DNA of 64,000 bases. Source: an uncultured Arenicella sp. (GTDB lineage Bacteria > Pseudomonadota > Gammaproteobacteria > Arenicellales > Arenicellaceae). Location of the stretch: assembly GCA_937974565.1 (NCBI GenBank), contig CALJWL010000001.1, forward strand, positions 1 through 64,000, given 5' to 3'. Numbering within the stretch: the first letter of the stretch is position 1; every line of letters begins with the position of its first letter. This document shows, piece by piece, positions 18,983-27,982 of the stretch. The position numbers and the translations under genes are program-made. Under the pieces are notes generated by a model. The model did no database searches. It had not been told where the DNA came from and saw only the letters and a program-made list of their open reading frames with translations.

Positions 18983-19759
18983 ATGAGAAAAGTTGGCTGC
19001 CTGTTGTTTTTAATATGCTCTTTTGCGTTGGCGTTTAATGTGATGGCTAAGCATTCTTTTAGCAGCGGTGAAACGCCTGTATCAGTGGTAGAACTCTTTA
19101 CCTCAGAAGGGTGTAGCAGTTGCCCTCCGGCGGACCGTTGGCTTTCTAACCTCAAACAAGACCCTCTGTTGTGGAAAAAATTCATTCCCATGGCGTTTCA
19201 TGTTGATTACTGGGATTACATTGGCTGGAAAGACCCATACGCTTCTCGATCAAACTCCCAGCGTCAGCGTCGTTATGCAGCCGAGTATCAAGAGCGCACG
19301 ATTTATACGCCAGGGTTGCGACTCAATGGCGAAGATTGGCGAGGGTGGCGTTCCGGTGACGATATTGTACCGTCATCCAATGCGCTTGCTGGTGTGTTAT
19401 CCATTACTATGGAAGAGGATTACTCTTTTGATGCCTCTTTTAGCGCGGCTTCTCGTGCCTTCGATTCTGATTCTACTGTCTCATCAGATCAGACCCTAAA
19501 CCCTCCTGTTCAACTTAATGTTGCTATTTTGGGTATGGGTTTATCGCAAGAAGTGACACGAGGAGAAAACAGAGGGCGAACTCTAAAGCATGACTTTGTG
19601 GTCTTAGAAACCTCAGTATTTGCCTCTGCTGAAGTAGGGAAGTGGAGTGGCACGCTGCAACAACCGGATATTAACGCTGAGCAATACGCAGTGGTTGCTT
19701 GGGTTAGTCCTAAAGGTAGGCAGTCTCCATTGCAGGCAACCGGAGGGCTTTTAGACTGA
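18983..19759 (+). CDS. DUF1223 secreted thioredoxin-like protein
   Basis: 258 residues with an N-terminal signal peptide (MRKVGCLLFLICSFALAF... ending MA). The conserved DUF1223 core follows: VELFTSEGCSSCPPADRWL with a CxxC pair near residue 44, then AFHVDYWDYIGWKDPYASR and RTIYTPGLRLNGEDWRGW. The fold is thioredoxin-like and the location should be periplasmic. The function is not established; a disulfide or redox role is inferred from CSSC. The neighbour oxyR upstream makes stress control possible. Confidence 0.85.
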   Translation: MRKVGCLLFLICSFALAFNVMAKHSFSSGETPVSVVELFTSEGCSSCPPADRWLSNLKQDPLLWKKFIPMAFHVDYWDYIGWKDPYASRSNSQRQRRYAAEYQERTIYTPGLRLNGEDWRGWRSGDDIVPSSNALAGVLSITMEEDYSFDASFSAASRAFDSDSTVSSDQTLNPPVQLNVAILGMGLSQEVTRGENRGRTLKHDFVVLETSVFASAEVGKWSGTLQQPDINAEQYAVVAWVSPKGRQSPLQATGGLLD

Positions 19760-19931
19760 AACAAGTCTAAAAAGGGTGCTTTAAGTAAACTCTAACGCAA
19801 GAACAAAGTACTTAGTCTTTGATGAAATTGTGCTTTTACGTTTGAAGTTCATAACGTCCCTCTTGTGGTTAGTGCAGGCAAAAGTTAGACTTTGCGCACA
19901 ACTAACCAGAACAAAAAGTGCGAACACAGTA

Positions 19932-21353
19932 ATGACTAAACAACGTGAAGAATTCGGCTCTCGACTCGGGTTTATTTTGGCCGCAGCGGGTTCAGCCGTT
20001 GGTATCGGTAACCTTGTTGGTTTTCCTGTTAATGCCGCTAAAAGTGGCGGGGCGGCGTTTCTTTTGGTTTACGCGTTTTTTGTGGTCGTTATTTGTTTGC
20101 CAGTAATGATGGCCGAAATGTCATTAGGCCGGCACACACAACGTAATCCATTGGGTGCCTACAGTTCTCTGTCTGGTGGCAGTGCGCTATGGAAAATAGG
20201 CGGTTGGTTAGCATTAATCACGCCATTTATGATCGCCGTGTTTTATCAAGTGCTAACGGTCTGGTTGTTAGCGTATTTTATTGGTGCGGTTACAGGCAAC
20301 TTAGCGTTGATGGCCGAGCCCACTTATTTTGGCACGTTTATCACGGATACCCGTGTTTTCATCTACCTTATCGTCTTAACCGTTTTAATCGGCTTTATTC
20401 TCAACTCGGGTGTGCAAAAAGGCATTGAACGGCTAGCCAAGACACTCATGCCAACGTTGTTTGTTATGTTGTTGTTGCTAACGGCGTTTGTATTAACTCT
20501 ACCAAACGCGTTAATTGGCGTTAAATATTACTTGGTGCCTGATATTTCCAAGATAAACGCAGAAGTTGTTAGTATTGCGTTAGGTCAAGCCTTCTTCTCG
20601 TTATCATTGGGCATGGGGATTTTGATTACGTATGGTTCTTACGTGAGTCGCCAAGAGAGTATTGCTGGTGGGGCTAAGCTAGTTGCGTTAGTGGATACGT
20701 CAGTGGCATTCTTTGCCGGTCTACTCATTTTGCCCGCGATCTTTGCTTTTAACCCAACAACGGACACAACAGAGCTGTCTACATCGTCGGTGTCATTGGT
20801 GTTCACATTTCTACCGAAGATTTTCTTATCATTACAGTCAATCGTTGGCTATACCGGTGCCAGTGTGTTTGCGAGCGCATTTTTTCTTTTGGTGTTCTTT
20901 GCAGCTTTAACGTCTCAGGTTTCAATTTTGCAGGTTCCTTTGTCTGCTTTTCAAGACGAATTAAAGTTCAGTCGAGTAAAAAGTGTCGTATGCTTAGGTG
21001 CCTGCGCTATTTTATTGGTGATTGCATGCACGGTTTCTTTCGGCATGGTTGACTATTTCACTCATTTCACCTACTACGGTGGTGCGAGTAAATCATTTTT
21101 TGATATTGTAATCGATGTTTTTTACGACACCATTTTACCGCTGAATGGATTTATTGTTTGTGTGTTTGCGATGTACTATTGGAAAAAAGCGAATTTAAAT
21201 ACCGAGCTTGCCGTCGGTGATAAACAATTCGAAGGATCTTTTACCCAAAAATACATTAATGGATCATTAGGAACCGTTATTCCATTAGTGCTGTTACTGG
21301 TGTTTATCAACACCGTTTTCATTAAATTTTTCGGCCTGAGTCTCATAGGCTAA
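19932..21353 (+). CDS. Neurotransmitter:sodium symporter (LeuT-type) family transporter 1
   Basis: A Na+-coupled amino-acid-type transporter of the inner membrane. From ATG 19932 it has 473 residues and about 11-12 helices. TM1 carries the unwound substrate/Na+ site GFILAAAGSAVGIGNLVGFP. TM6-region LGQAFFSLSLGMGILITYGSY is the second family signature. An ATG-less extension back to 19830 would add 34 residues with no resemblance to the family, so I start at 19932. A paralogue lies 670 bases downstream beyond smpB. The substrate is unknown. Confidence 0.9.
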   Translation: MTKQREEFGSRLGFILAAAGSAVGIGNLVGFPVNAAKSGGAAFLLVYAFFVVVICLPVMMAEMSLGRHTQRNPLGAYSSLSGGSALWKIGGWLALITPFMIAVFYQVLTVWLLAYFIGAVTGNLALMAEPTYFGTFITDTRVFIYLIVLTVLIGFILNSGVQKGIERLAKTLMPTLFVMLLLLTAFVLTLPNALIGVKYYLVPDISKINAEVVSIALGQAFFSLSLGMGILITYGSYVSRQESIAGGAKLVALVDTSVAFFAGLLILPAIFAFNPTTDTTELSTSSVSLVFTFLPKIFLSLQSIVGYTGASVFASAFFLLVFFAALTSQVSILQVPLSAFQDELKFSRVKSVVCLGACAILLVIACTVSFGMVDYFTHFTYYGGASKSFFDIVIDVFYDTILPLNGFIVCVFAMYYWKKANLNTELAVGDKQFEGSFTQKYINGSLGTVIPLVLLLVFINTVFIKFFGLSLIG

Positions 21354-21422
21354 GTTAAAGGTTAATAGGGCGGTTTTGGTGACCAAATTATCTGCGTGAA
21401 ATGTCCGTTGATTAATTACTTT

Positions 21423-21893
21423 TTAGCCACCTTTGAGAATCCGTTGTTGATCTCGTTTCCAATCGCGATCTTTAATCGTGGCTCGTTTGTCGTGCTGCTT
21501 TTTGCCTTTTGCCAGCCCTATTTTTAACTTTGCTCTTCCGCGTGCCCAATATAAATTTAACGGAGCTAACGTGTAGCCTGCGCGTTCCACTTGACCAATT
21601 AATCGATTGATTTCATATCGTTTCATCAGCAGTTTACGTGGGCGAACAGGGTTGGCGGGTTTGTGCGTAGACGCGGTGGACAATGGCGTGATGTGCGCAC
21701 CATAAAGGTACAGTTCACCTTGATGAATGTTGACGTAACTTTCTTTCAGTTGAACCCGCCCAGCTCGCATACTTTTCACTTCCCATCCTTCAAGCGCCAT
21801 ACCGGCTTCGAAGTCTTCTTCAATAAAAAAATCGAAGCGAGCTTTTTTGTTACTGGCGATATTGTTTGATGGTTCTTTTTTCTGTTTTGCCAT
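21423..21893 (-). CDS. smpB: SsrA-binding protein SmpB
   Basis: Binds tmRNA and brings it to stalled ribosomes for trans-translation. The 156 residues include [20 protein letters not shown] at 22-41, a [10 protein letters not shown] core, and a basic C-terminal tail ([20 protein letters not shown]) that enters the mRNA channel. No tmRNA gene was found in the surrounding sequence. It runs opposite to the two LeuT-type transporter genes that flank it and divergent to ratA's operon side. Confidence 0.97.
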   Translation of the reverse strand: MAKQKKEPSNNIASNKKARFDFFIEEDFEAGMALEGWEVKSMRAGRVQLKESYVNIHQGELYLYGAHITPLSTASTHKPANPVRPRKLLMKRYEINRLIGQVERAGYTLAPLNLYWARGRAKLKIGLAKGKKQHDKRATIKDRDWKRDQQRILKGG

Positions 21894-22026
21894 GGGCTTG
21901 GTAATTTGGTGTGCTTAGGTATACTTGGTTTCTCTTTTACGAAAAAAATCGGTGTGACTAAGCTTTTCATGAGGATGTTGAGCCCGCGATGATAACGCTA
22001 CTACGAATAAAACTAAACCTGCTAAA

Positions 22027-23421
22027 TTGTCCAACAGCAAAATAAATCCGGAAGTAACAGAGCAGACGCGTCCAAAAGGGTGGGGGTCGTATACCGCGTT
22101 TTTACTCGCCGCGGTCGGCTCTTCGATTGGTTTAGGTAATCTTTGGAAGTTTCCCTATGAGCTTGGCGTTCATGGTGGTACTTTTTTGGTCGTTTACATT
22201 GCGTGTGTATTGTTGGTTTCGTTTCCATTGATGATTTCTGAGTTGATGATTGGCCGGATCGGGCGGGCTAGCCCCATCCGAAGCATTGGCAACATCGTTG
22301 AAGAGTTTCAATACTCTGGCTTATGGAAAGCCATCGGTTGGCTAGGAGTATTAACCAGTTTTCTCATATTTTCATATTACAGTGTCGTAGCCAGTTGGAT
22401 TTTATTTTATATCATGCGATCTTTAGCCGGTGCTTTCACTGAGGCACCGGCCGAAATAGTTCAACACTCATTTGGCGCATTATTACGCGACACTGATCAA
22501 ATGTTGCTGTGGCACTCAGTATTCGTACTGATGGTGGTTTCTGTGTTGTCGCAGCCAGTTCGTATTGGGTTAGAGCGAGCCGTACGTTTTTTGATGCCAG
22601 TGTTTACGGTTTTTCTGATTTGGTTGGTAATCAATGTTGCTTCAACGGGTGATATCAGTGCGGCCACTGACTTTATGTTTCGATTTTCATGGTCTGACAT
22701 TACCCCTGAACTGATCGTCAATGCTCTTAGCCAAGCGTTGTTTTCGTTGAGTATTGGTGTCGGTATATTGATCTTGTATGGCTCTTATTTGAGTGAACGT
22801 AGACCACTGCTAATTGGGGCTGGCGCAATCACGATTTTTGATACGTTATTTGCTATTGGAATGGCGGTGTTTATCTTTTCAATTGTCTTTGAGTTTGACT
22901 TAGAGCCCGATGTTGGGCCTGGGTTAATATTTGAGACCTTGCCGTTGGCATTCTCACAAATGTCTCAGGTTAATAGTTGGGCAGCCAGTTCCTTTTTTGC
23001 ATTCTTGTTAATCGCCGCGTTAACCTCTGGCTTTGCATTATTAGAACCCGCCATTGCTATGTTGGTTGCACGAACGAATCTATCTCGTAGGTTAGCGGCT
23101 TGGCTTGTCGGTTCTGTTGCATGGGGGCTGAGTTTACTGTCAATCTATTCGTTTCAAGGCAATCAGTTTGGCTTCTATTATTTTGATAAAGAATATGAAA
23201 ACGGCTATTTTGATTTGTTTAACATTCTCAGTACTCACGTACTATTACCATTGACGGCGTTATTAATTACGTTGTTTGCAGGTTGGGTATTACCGCAAGC
23301 TGTGTCGTTGGAGAAAGCCAACTTTCGTCCACAAATTGCTTATCGTATCTGGCGTCTTTGCAGTCGAGTTATAGCTCCGCTTATAATTGGCGCCGTTTTG
23401 TTAATGGTCTTAACCGTATAA
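22027..23421 (+). CDS. Neurotransmitter:sodium symporter (LeuT-type) family transporter 2
   Basis: 464 residues with the TM1 signature FLLAAVGSSIGLGNLWKFPY and the TM6 block LSQALFSLSIGVGILILYGSY. This copy keeps the canonical GNLWKFPY, whereas its paralogue at 19932 has GNLVGFPV, so substrates may differ. The start is TTG 22027 because no ATG or GTG lies in frame upstream of the conserved region; no strong ribosome site precedes it. It is divergent from smpB and lies 32 bases before ratA on the same strand. Confidence 0.88.
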   Translation: MSNSKINPEVTEQTRPKGWGSYTAFLLAAVGSSIGLGNLWKFPYELGVHGGTFLVVYIACVLLVSFPLMISELMIGRIGRASPIRSIGNIVEEFQYSGLWKAIGWLGVLTSFLIFSYYSVVASWILFYIMRSLAGAFTEAPAEIVQHSFGALLRDTDQMLLWHSVFVLMVVSVLSQPVRIGLERAVRFLMPVFTVFLIWLVINVASTGDISAATDFMFRFSWSDITPELIVNALSQALFSLSIGVGILILYGSYLSERRPLLIGAGAITIFDTLFAIGMAVFIFSIVFEFDLEPDVGPGLIFETLPLAFSQMSQVNSWAASSFFAFLLIAALTSGFALLEPAIAMLVARTNLSRRLAAWLVGSVAWGLSLLSIYSFQGNQFGFYYFDKEYENGYFDLFNILSTHVLLPLTALLITLFAGWVLPQAVSLEKANFRPQIAYRIWRLCSRVIAPLIIGAVLLMVLTV

Positions 23422-23453
23422 ATTTGCGTTGTTAATCGATATTCTTACTGTAT

Positions 23454-23888
23454 ATGAAAGTTGAGCGATCGGCGTTGTTGCCGTACAGCGCGAGCCAAAT
23501 TTACGCTGTTATCAAAGATGTGCGTTCTTACCCCGAGTTTCTAAACTGGTGTTCCGAAGTGGTGTTGCACGACCAGTCCGATACCAAGCAAGTTGCCGAA
23601 TTAAAAATTGCCTATAGCAAACTGCGCTTTTCGTTTACAACAGCTAATGAATTGATGGAAAATCGATCCATTTCGATGCGGCTGGTATCTGGCCCGTTTA
23701 AAGAATTAAACGGGCAATGGCAAATACAACCCCTTGACGAGTTGGCTTGCAAGGTCACATTGCAAATGGACTTTACGTTTGACAACCCTATTACTCATCG
23801 CCTTTTTGGTGGCGTTTTTCAAAAAATTGTGGGCACACAGGTGGAGGCTTTCCAAAAGCGCACAGAGCATTTGTATGCCCGTCAATAG
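23454..23888 (+). CDS. ratA: RatA-type START-domain protein (ubiquinone-binding / ribosome-association toxin family)
   Basis: 144 residues of the Coq10/RatA START-like family. E. coli RatA inhibits 70S formation at high levels; many homologues probably act as ubiquinone or lipid carriers. It opens VERSALLPYSASQIYAVIKD with VRSYPEFLNWCSEV, the typical family N-terminus, and ends with FQKRTEHLYAR. The gene is followed at 48 bases by rnfH, the conserved ratA-ratB arrangement near smpB. The toxin activity is known from one organism only, so I keep the functional label tentative. Confidence 0.9.
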   Translation: MKVERSALLPYSASQIYAVIKDVRSYPEFLNWCSEVVLHDQSDTKQVAELKIAYSKLRFSFTTANELMENRSISMRLVSGPFKELNGQWQIQPLDELACKVTLQMDFTFDNPITHRLFGGVFQKIVGTQVEAFQKRTEHLYARQ

Positions 23889-23936
23889 TTAGATATTGAA
23901 ATACAAAGTCAAATAAACGTATTAAAATGAAATGAT

Positions 23937-24257
23937 ATGCACACAATTTTTACGTCCGTTGTATACGCAACAAAGAAGCGCCAATTAATAGTCGAAACTG
24001 AAGTGGTTCGTGGTACCAATGCCATTGAAGTTGTACAGCGATCAGGATTGTTACAAGAGTTTGAGGAATTGTCTGATATCAACATTGATGACTTGCAGCT
24101 TGGCGTCTATTCTCAGAAAGTGAATCACGATTATTTATTAGAAGAAGGTGATCGTGTTGAAATATATCGCCCCCTTACTGCTGACCCAAAAATTGTTCGT
24201 CGCCAACTGGCTGAGATGGGAAAGACAATGGGGGCTAAGATGGTTAAAGGAATCTAA
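23937..24257 (+). CDS. rnfH: RnfH family ubiquitin-like protein
   Basis: 106 residues of the RnfH/RatB family with a beta-grasp fold. VFYAT-like VVYATKKRQLIVETEVVRGT and a VGVYSQKVNHDYLLEEGDRVEIYRPLTADPK type segment near residues 60-85 are diagnostic. The final part is basic. It follows ratA as in many gammaproteobacteria. It may have been named after the rnf operon, but here no rnf genes are present; the function is unknown. Confidence 0.92.
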   Translation: MHTIFTSVVYATKKRQLIVETEVVRGTNAIEVVQRSGLLQEFEELSDINIDDLQLGVYSQKVNHDYLLEEGDRVEIYRPLTADPKIVRRQLAEMGKTMGAKMVKGI

Positions 24258-24764
24258 AAATAGATGGGCAATAGGTTGTTTAAAGAATGATTTAATATGA
24301 ATTTTAGGCCTTGTGACGTTGTCATGCTCATCAACCCAACCTTTGTTGAATGGACTGTCAAGGAATGATCTTAAGGAGTGATCGTTTGTAGACTCCAGCA
24401 GCAACATGCGCTTAGACGACTCGGTGGGGGTGAAGCAAAGCATCTGTTGCCGCGGCCATGTCGCTTGTCGTGCCCATTTCCTTCAAAATGCAGAGAAACT
24501 TCGGTAGCGGTGTATTATCTTGGATTGCCGTTGGGCAGGCACCAGTTTTTTTGTGGCCGGCGCTCTTGGGCTAGAGGCGTTTTTTGTTGGTCTTCTTAGC
24601 GACTTATTCACAGCGAATGGTGTATAAAGTTTTTAACAAAAGCGAAGTATACGAACTCCTTAAAACCAACAGATTGCTTTATAAGGCTTAGACGCACTAA
24701 TTACTACAGAAAATCAACTCCAGAGTACTGATTTAAGTATTTTAAGAAAGGCAAGTTCTTGTAA
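24258..24764. other. Gene-poor stretch downstream of rnfH
   Basis: About 500 bases without a recognisable gene. The short ORFs present (for example 24378-24599 plus, and the minus-strand ORF ending at 24138) show no family pattern. Base composition is mixed, GC-rich near 24420-24590 and AT-rich after 24600, which suggests a patchwork of decayed sequence. I found no tmRNA, tRNA or terminator here. Confidence 0.4.
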
Positions 24765-25019
24765 ATGCTGAGTGATCAGCAAGCTAACTTACTATTGCTT
24801 AATGCGTTTGGTTAAGTGGTGCTTGAGGGAGGAGTGTTGGATATGAAGTTTAGCCAACAGGACTTTGCGTGGGTGAGTATAGAGGGAGGGGTGGCAGTGC
24901 CTAAATAAAATCTTTCGTAGTGGCAAGCCAAAGACTTATACGTTAAGCGTTCTGGAAAATATATTGTTAAAAACATTGACGAGTTGAAAAAAGAAATGAC
25001 AGTTAATGGTGATGCATAG
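24765..25019 (+). pseudogene. Possible decayed small gene (unrecognised)
   Basis: One frame stays coding-like from ATG 24765 to TAG 25017-25019 but is cut by in-frame stops at 24813-24815 (TAA), in the middle (TAA near 24906) and at TAG just after it. The pieces read LSDQQANLLLLNAFG, MKFSQQDFAWVSIEGG and KDLYVKRSGKYIVKNIDEL. The last block is a plausible protein C-terminus. I recognise no family. It could be chance, so confidence is low; if real it is a remnant of a gene of about 85 codons. Confidence 0.25.
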
Positions 25020-25453
25020 CCGTATTTGTCCTTTTTGGAAAAACCTATTAAATAAGATTTATTGCGCGTTAAATATTAATATTTAACATTAATTATCAAT
25101 CTCTAGACAATTGTTATATATGTGCATTTGGCTTAGGTTTTTATTTTGAAAAACGCATTATTCTTTTAATAAATAGACAATATGTTTTTGAAATTTCGAT
25201 TAAAGGTGGTAAAAAGGTGTCTGGGTAAAGTGGCCAAGGTAACCGCTTGCCAGAATGTGTGTAAGATCACGGCGCTTTTGTGAAATATGTTGGGCTGCAT
25301 TGCCAGTCAATCAGTCTGTATTGGATCTTAAATTTAGGTTTATGTTTGTGTATTTAATCGCTTATCAAGATTTTAGATTAAGGCATCGTAAGCCCTTCAC
25401 ATTTAATTATCATAATAACAACTTAATGATTCCTGCATGAGGAGGAGTAGTAA
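25020..25453. promoter_or_regulatory. AT-rich upstream region of the TonB-dependent receptor gene
   Basis: About 430 bases, strongly AT-rich near 25030-25190, with a 20-bp perfect palindrome at 25068-25087. A strong ribosome site GAGGAGGAG lies at 25439-25447. Promoter boxes are not certain. No Fur-box-like 19-bp GATAATGATAATCATTATC pattern is present. Confidence 0.45.
25068..25087. repeat. 20-bp perfect palindrome, possible operator
   Basis: GTTAAATATTAATATTTAAC equals its own reverse complement over all 20 bases. It lies 367 bases upstream of the TonB receptor start in AT-rich DNA. A regulator site is inferred from symmetry only; an AT-rich palindrome of this length can also occur by chance in such sequence. 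Confidence 0.4.
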
Positions 25454-27925
25454 ATGAAAATCTCATTCCGTAAATTAGCGGTTGCTGCGGCTGTGTCTGC
25501 GGTCATAGCACCAGCTACAAGTTTCGCTCAATCTGAGTCGGACACCGTATTCGAAGAGATCGTGGTTACAGCAACTAAGCGTGCTGCGACACTGCAAGAC
25601 ATTCCAATTGCAGTTTCAGTAACTTCCGCTGAAACCATAGAACAAGCTCAAATTCTTGATATCAATGATTTGCAAAGTGTGGTTCCAACGCTTCGCGTCA
25701 GCCAACTTCAAAGTTCCATAAACACCAATTTTGCTATTCGTGGATTTGGTAACGGCGCAAATAATGCCGGTATTGAGCCTTCAGTAGGGGTGTTTATTGA
25801 TGGTGTTTATCGTTCACGTTCTGCCGGTGCTATCTCTGATCTACCCAGTCTTGAGCGGGTTGAAGTGTTAAGCGGGCCGCAAAGCACATTATTTGGTAAA
25901 AACGCATCGGCGGGTGTTATCAGTGTGGTAACCAAAAAGCCTTCGGGTGAGTCGTTAGGTAATGTAACGGCGACTGTGGGTAATTTCGGTCAAGTAGCGC
26001 TGAAAGGTTACTATGAAGGTGCAATCTCTGATACGGCAGCATTCAGTGTTGCAGCCACTCACAATAAACGTGATGGTTATGCAACAAACGAGTTGACTGG
26101 TCAAGACTTGAACAATCGAGATCGCCAGTCGGTTCGCGGTCAACTGTTATTGAATCCAAATGATACGACTGAAATTCGTTTCATCGCAGACTTTGATACC
26201 ATTGACGAACGTTGTTGTTTTGCTGGAAACTTAATATCAGGCCCAACAGCGCTTGCTATTCGTGCGGCTGGCGGTAACCTAGTTGATAATGACCCTGAAG
26301 CACTTAACTTTTTCAGTAACGTTGATTCAAATAACCAGCAAGATAACGCTGGTATTTCAATGCAAATAGACAAAGAGTTCGATACTTTTCAGTTTACGTC
26401 GATTACCTCTATTCGTGACTTAGATACCTTTTTTGCCATCGATACTGATTTCACAAGTGCTGACATAGCCTCCAATTCCACCGATACGCAAATTGAAACG
26501 TTTACTCAAGAGTTCCGCCTAACTTCCACTGACGGAGACCGTTTTGACTGGATGGTTGGCGGTTACTATTTTGATGAGTCAGTGGAAAGCCAAGATAACT
26601 TAACTTGGGGTAACGGTTTTAGAACCTACGCTGATGTATTATCTGCCGCTGCTGGTGCGCCCAATGCCTTAGCGGGCATCGAAGCGGCTTTGGGGCTTCC
26701 GTTTGGCTCTTTTTACACGCCAGGAGATGGCACTACCGAAAACTCAACTTTGGATAACCAAGCGTACTCTATTTTTGGGCAGTTAGACTTCAATATCACT
26801 GATTCGTTGACCGCCACCGTTGGTCTTAACTACACTAAAGACGAAAAAGATGTGCAGATAAATCAGTCTCGATCAGATTTGTTTGGTTCGATAGACCTGA
26901 TTGCTTTGGGACGAGGTTTGGCAACCCAAAGTCTGATCGCTCAAGGTTTTCCTGCTGCAGTAGCGGCTCAGATTGCATCAGGGATACCGGCTGATGAAAC
27001 TCCGTTAGCCGGTTTGCGTACGTTACAGTTTCAAACTCCTTTCTTGAGCTTCCCTAACTCAGTTGAGGACAGCTCTACCGACGATGATGATCTGAGCTAT
27101 AACTTTCGTTTGTCTTATGATGTAAACGACAACGTGAATGTCTACGGTGGTATTTCTACCGGTTTTAAAGCCAGTTCGTGGAACTTAAGTCGGGATTCAC
27201 GCCCTGTTGCTGGCGATGTTAGCGCACTTGGCGCTGCTGGCCTGTTGACACCGAACCTGATTCCGGGCACCAGATTTGCTGGCCCAGAAGAGGCGACTGT
27301 CTATGAAATTGGTTTGAAGGCTAAATTCGATAGGTTTGCAATTAATTTAGCCTTATTTGATCAATCGATCGAAGGTTTTCAGTCTAATGCGTTTACCGGA
27401 ACAGGCTTCAATTTAGTTAATGCAGGTGAGCAATCAACGACAGGCTTGGAATTCGATGTAACATATTATCCAACTGAGTCTCTTGAATTAAAACTGGCAG
27501 GCACGTTCTTAGACCCAATTTACGATTCTTTTGAAGGTGCAGGCCGTGATGCGTTAACGGGTGCCGTTGTTGACCTTAGTGGCCAACAACCAGGCGGTAT
27601 TACTGAAACTAGTCTGTCTGCGTCAGCAAATTATCGATTCCAATTAGGCAATAATGACGCGTATATCCGAGCGGATTTTTTCTACGAAGACGATACGCCC
27701 ATTGGCGATTTGGCCATTGCTCAGTTTATTCGAAGTTCAGAGAACCTTAATCTTTCGGCTGGATTACGCACGCCAAATGATTGGAATTTCTCTGTATGGG
27801 TTAGAAATGCAACGGATCATGCTTCATTAATCAGCGCTTTTGAGTCGGTTGCTCAAGCTAATAGTTTCAGCGGATACCGCACGCAACCGCGTACATACGG
27901 TGTTACTTTTGGTAAAAACTTTTAA
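25454..27925 (+). CDS. TonB-dependent outer membrane receptor
   Basis: Active, TonB-driven uptake of a large substrate across the outer membrane. 823 residues with a signal peptide (residues 1-25, cut after SFA). A plug domain follows, with the TonB box region EEIVVTATKR at 33-42, IAVSVTSAETIE, and ERVEVLSGPQSTLFGKNASAG near residue 140. The C-terminal barrel ends in ...TYGVTFGKNF with a terminal Phe. ATG 25454 has a strong GAGGAGGAG site. It looks like the large marine group of such receptors that lack a clear siderophore signature. The downstream acyl-CoA gene group hints at a lipid-like or aromatic substrate, but that is speculative. Confidence 0.93.
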   Translation: MKISFRKLAVAAAVSAVIAPATSFAQSESDTVFEEIVVTATKRAATLQDIPIAVSVTSAETIEQAQILDINDLQSVVPTLRVSQLQSSINTNFAIRGFGNGANNAGIEPSVGVFIDGVYRSRSAGAISDLPSLERVEVLSGPQSTLFGKNASAGVISVVTKKPSGESLGNVTATVGNFGQVALKGYYEGAISDTAAFSVAATHNKRDGYATNELTGQDLNNRDRQSVRGQLLLNPNDTTEIRFIADFDTIDERCCFAGNLISGPTALAIRAAGGNLVDNDPEALNFFSNVDSNNQQDNAGISMQIDKEFDTFQFTSITSIRDLDTFFAIDTDFTSADIASNSTDTQIETFTQEFRLTSTDGDRFDWMVGGYYFDESVESQDNLTWGNGFRTYADVLSAAAGAPNALAGIEAALGLPFGSFYTPGDGTTENSTLDNQAYSIFGQLDFNITDSLTATVGLNYTKDEKDVQINQSRSDLFGSIDLIALGRGLATQSLIAQGFPAAVAAQIASGIPADETPLAGLRTLQFQTPFLSFPNSVEDSSTDDDDLSYNFRLSYDVNDNVNVYGGISTGFKASSWNLSRDSRPVAGDVSALGAAGLLTPNLIPGTRFAGPEEATVYEIGLKAKFDRFAINLALFDQSIEGFQSNAFTGTGFNLVNAGEQSTTGLEFDVTYYPTESLELKLAGTFLDPIYDSFEGAGRDALTGAVVDLSGQQPGGITETSLSASANYRFQLGNNDAYIRADFFYEDDTPIGDLAIAQFIRSSENLNLSAGLRTPNDWNFSVWVRNATDHASLISAFESVAQANSFSGYRTQPRTYGVTFGKNF

Positions 27926-27950
27926 TAAAAGCTGAACTAAAAAGCCAAAA

Positions 27951-27982
27951 AAACCGGTGAATTTTTCACCGGTTTTTTTTAT
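27951..27982 (+). terminator. Strong rho-independent terminator after TonB receptor
   Basis: AAACCGGTGAA (27951-27961), loop TTT, TTCACCGGTTT (27965-27975) and a run of Ts to 27981. The 11-bp stem is perfect. Confidence 0.9.

Noticed and set aside
21663-22228. Several ORFs opposite or out of frame in smpB and the second LeuT-type gene
   Set aside because: They overlap well-supported genes and show only the mirror of their codon bias.
24258-25019. tmRNA (ssrA) gene near smpB
   Set aside because: No tRNA-Ala-like ends or coded tag were found between rnfH and the TonB receptor; the usual GGGGxC start and TCGAACCC-type T arm are absent.
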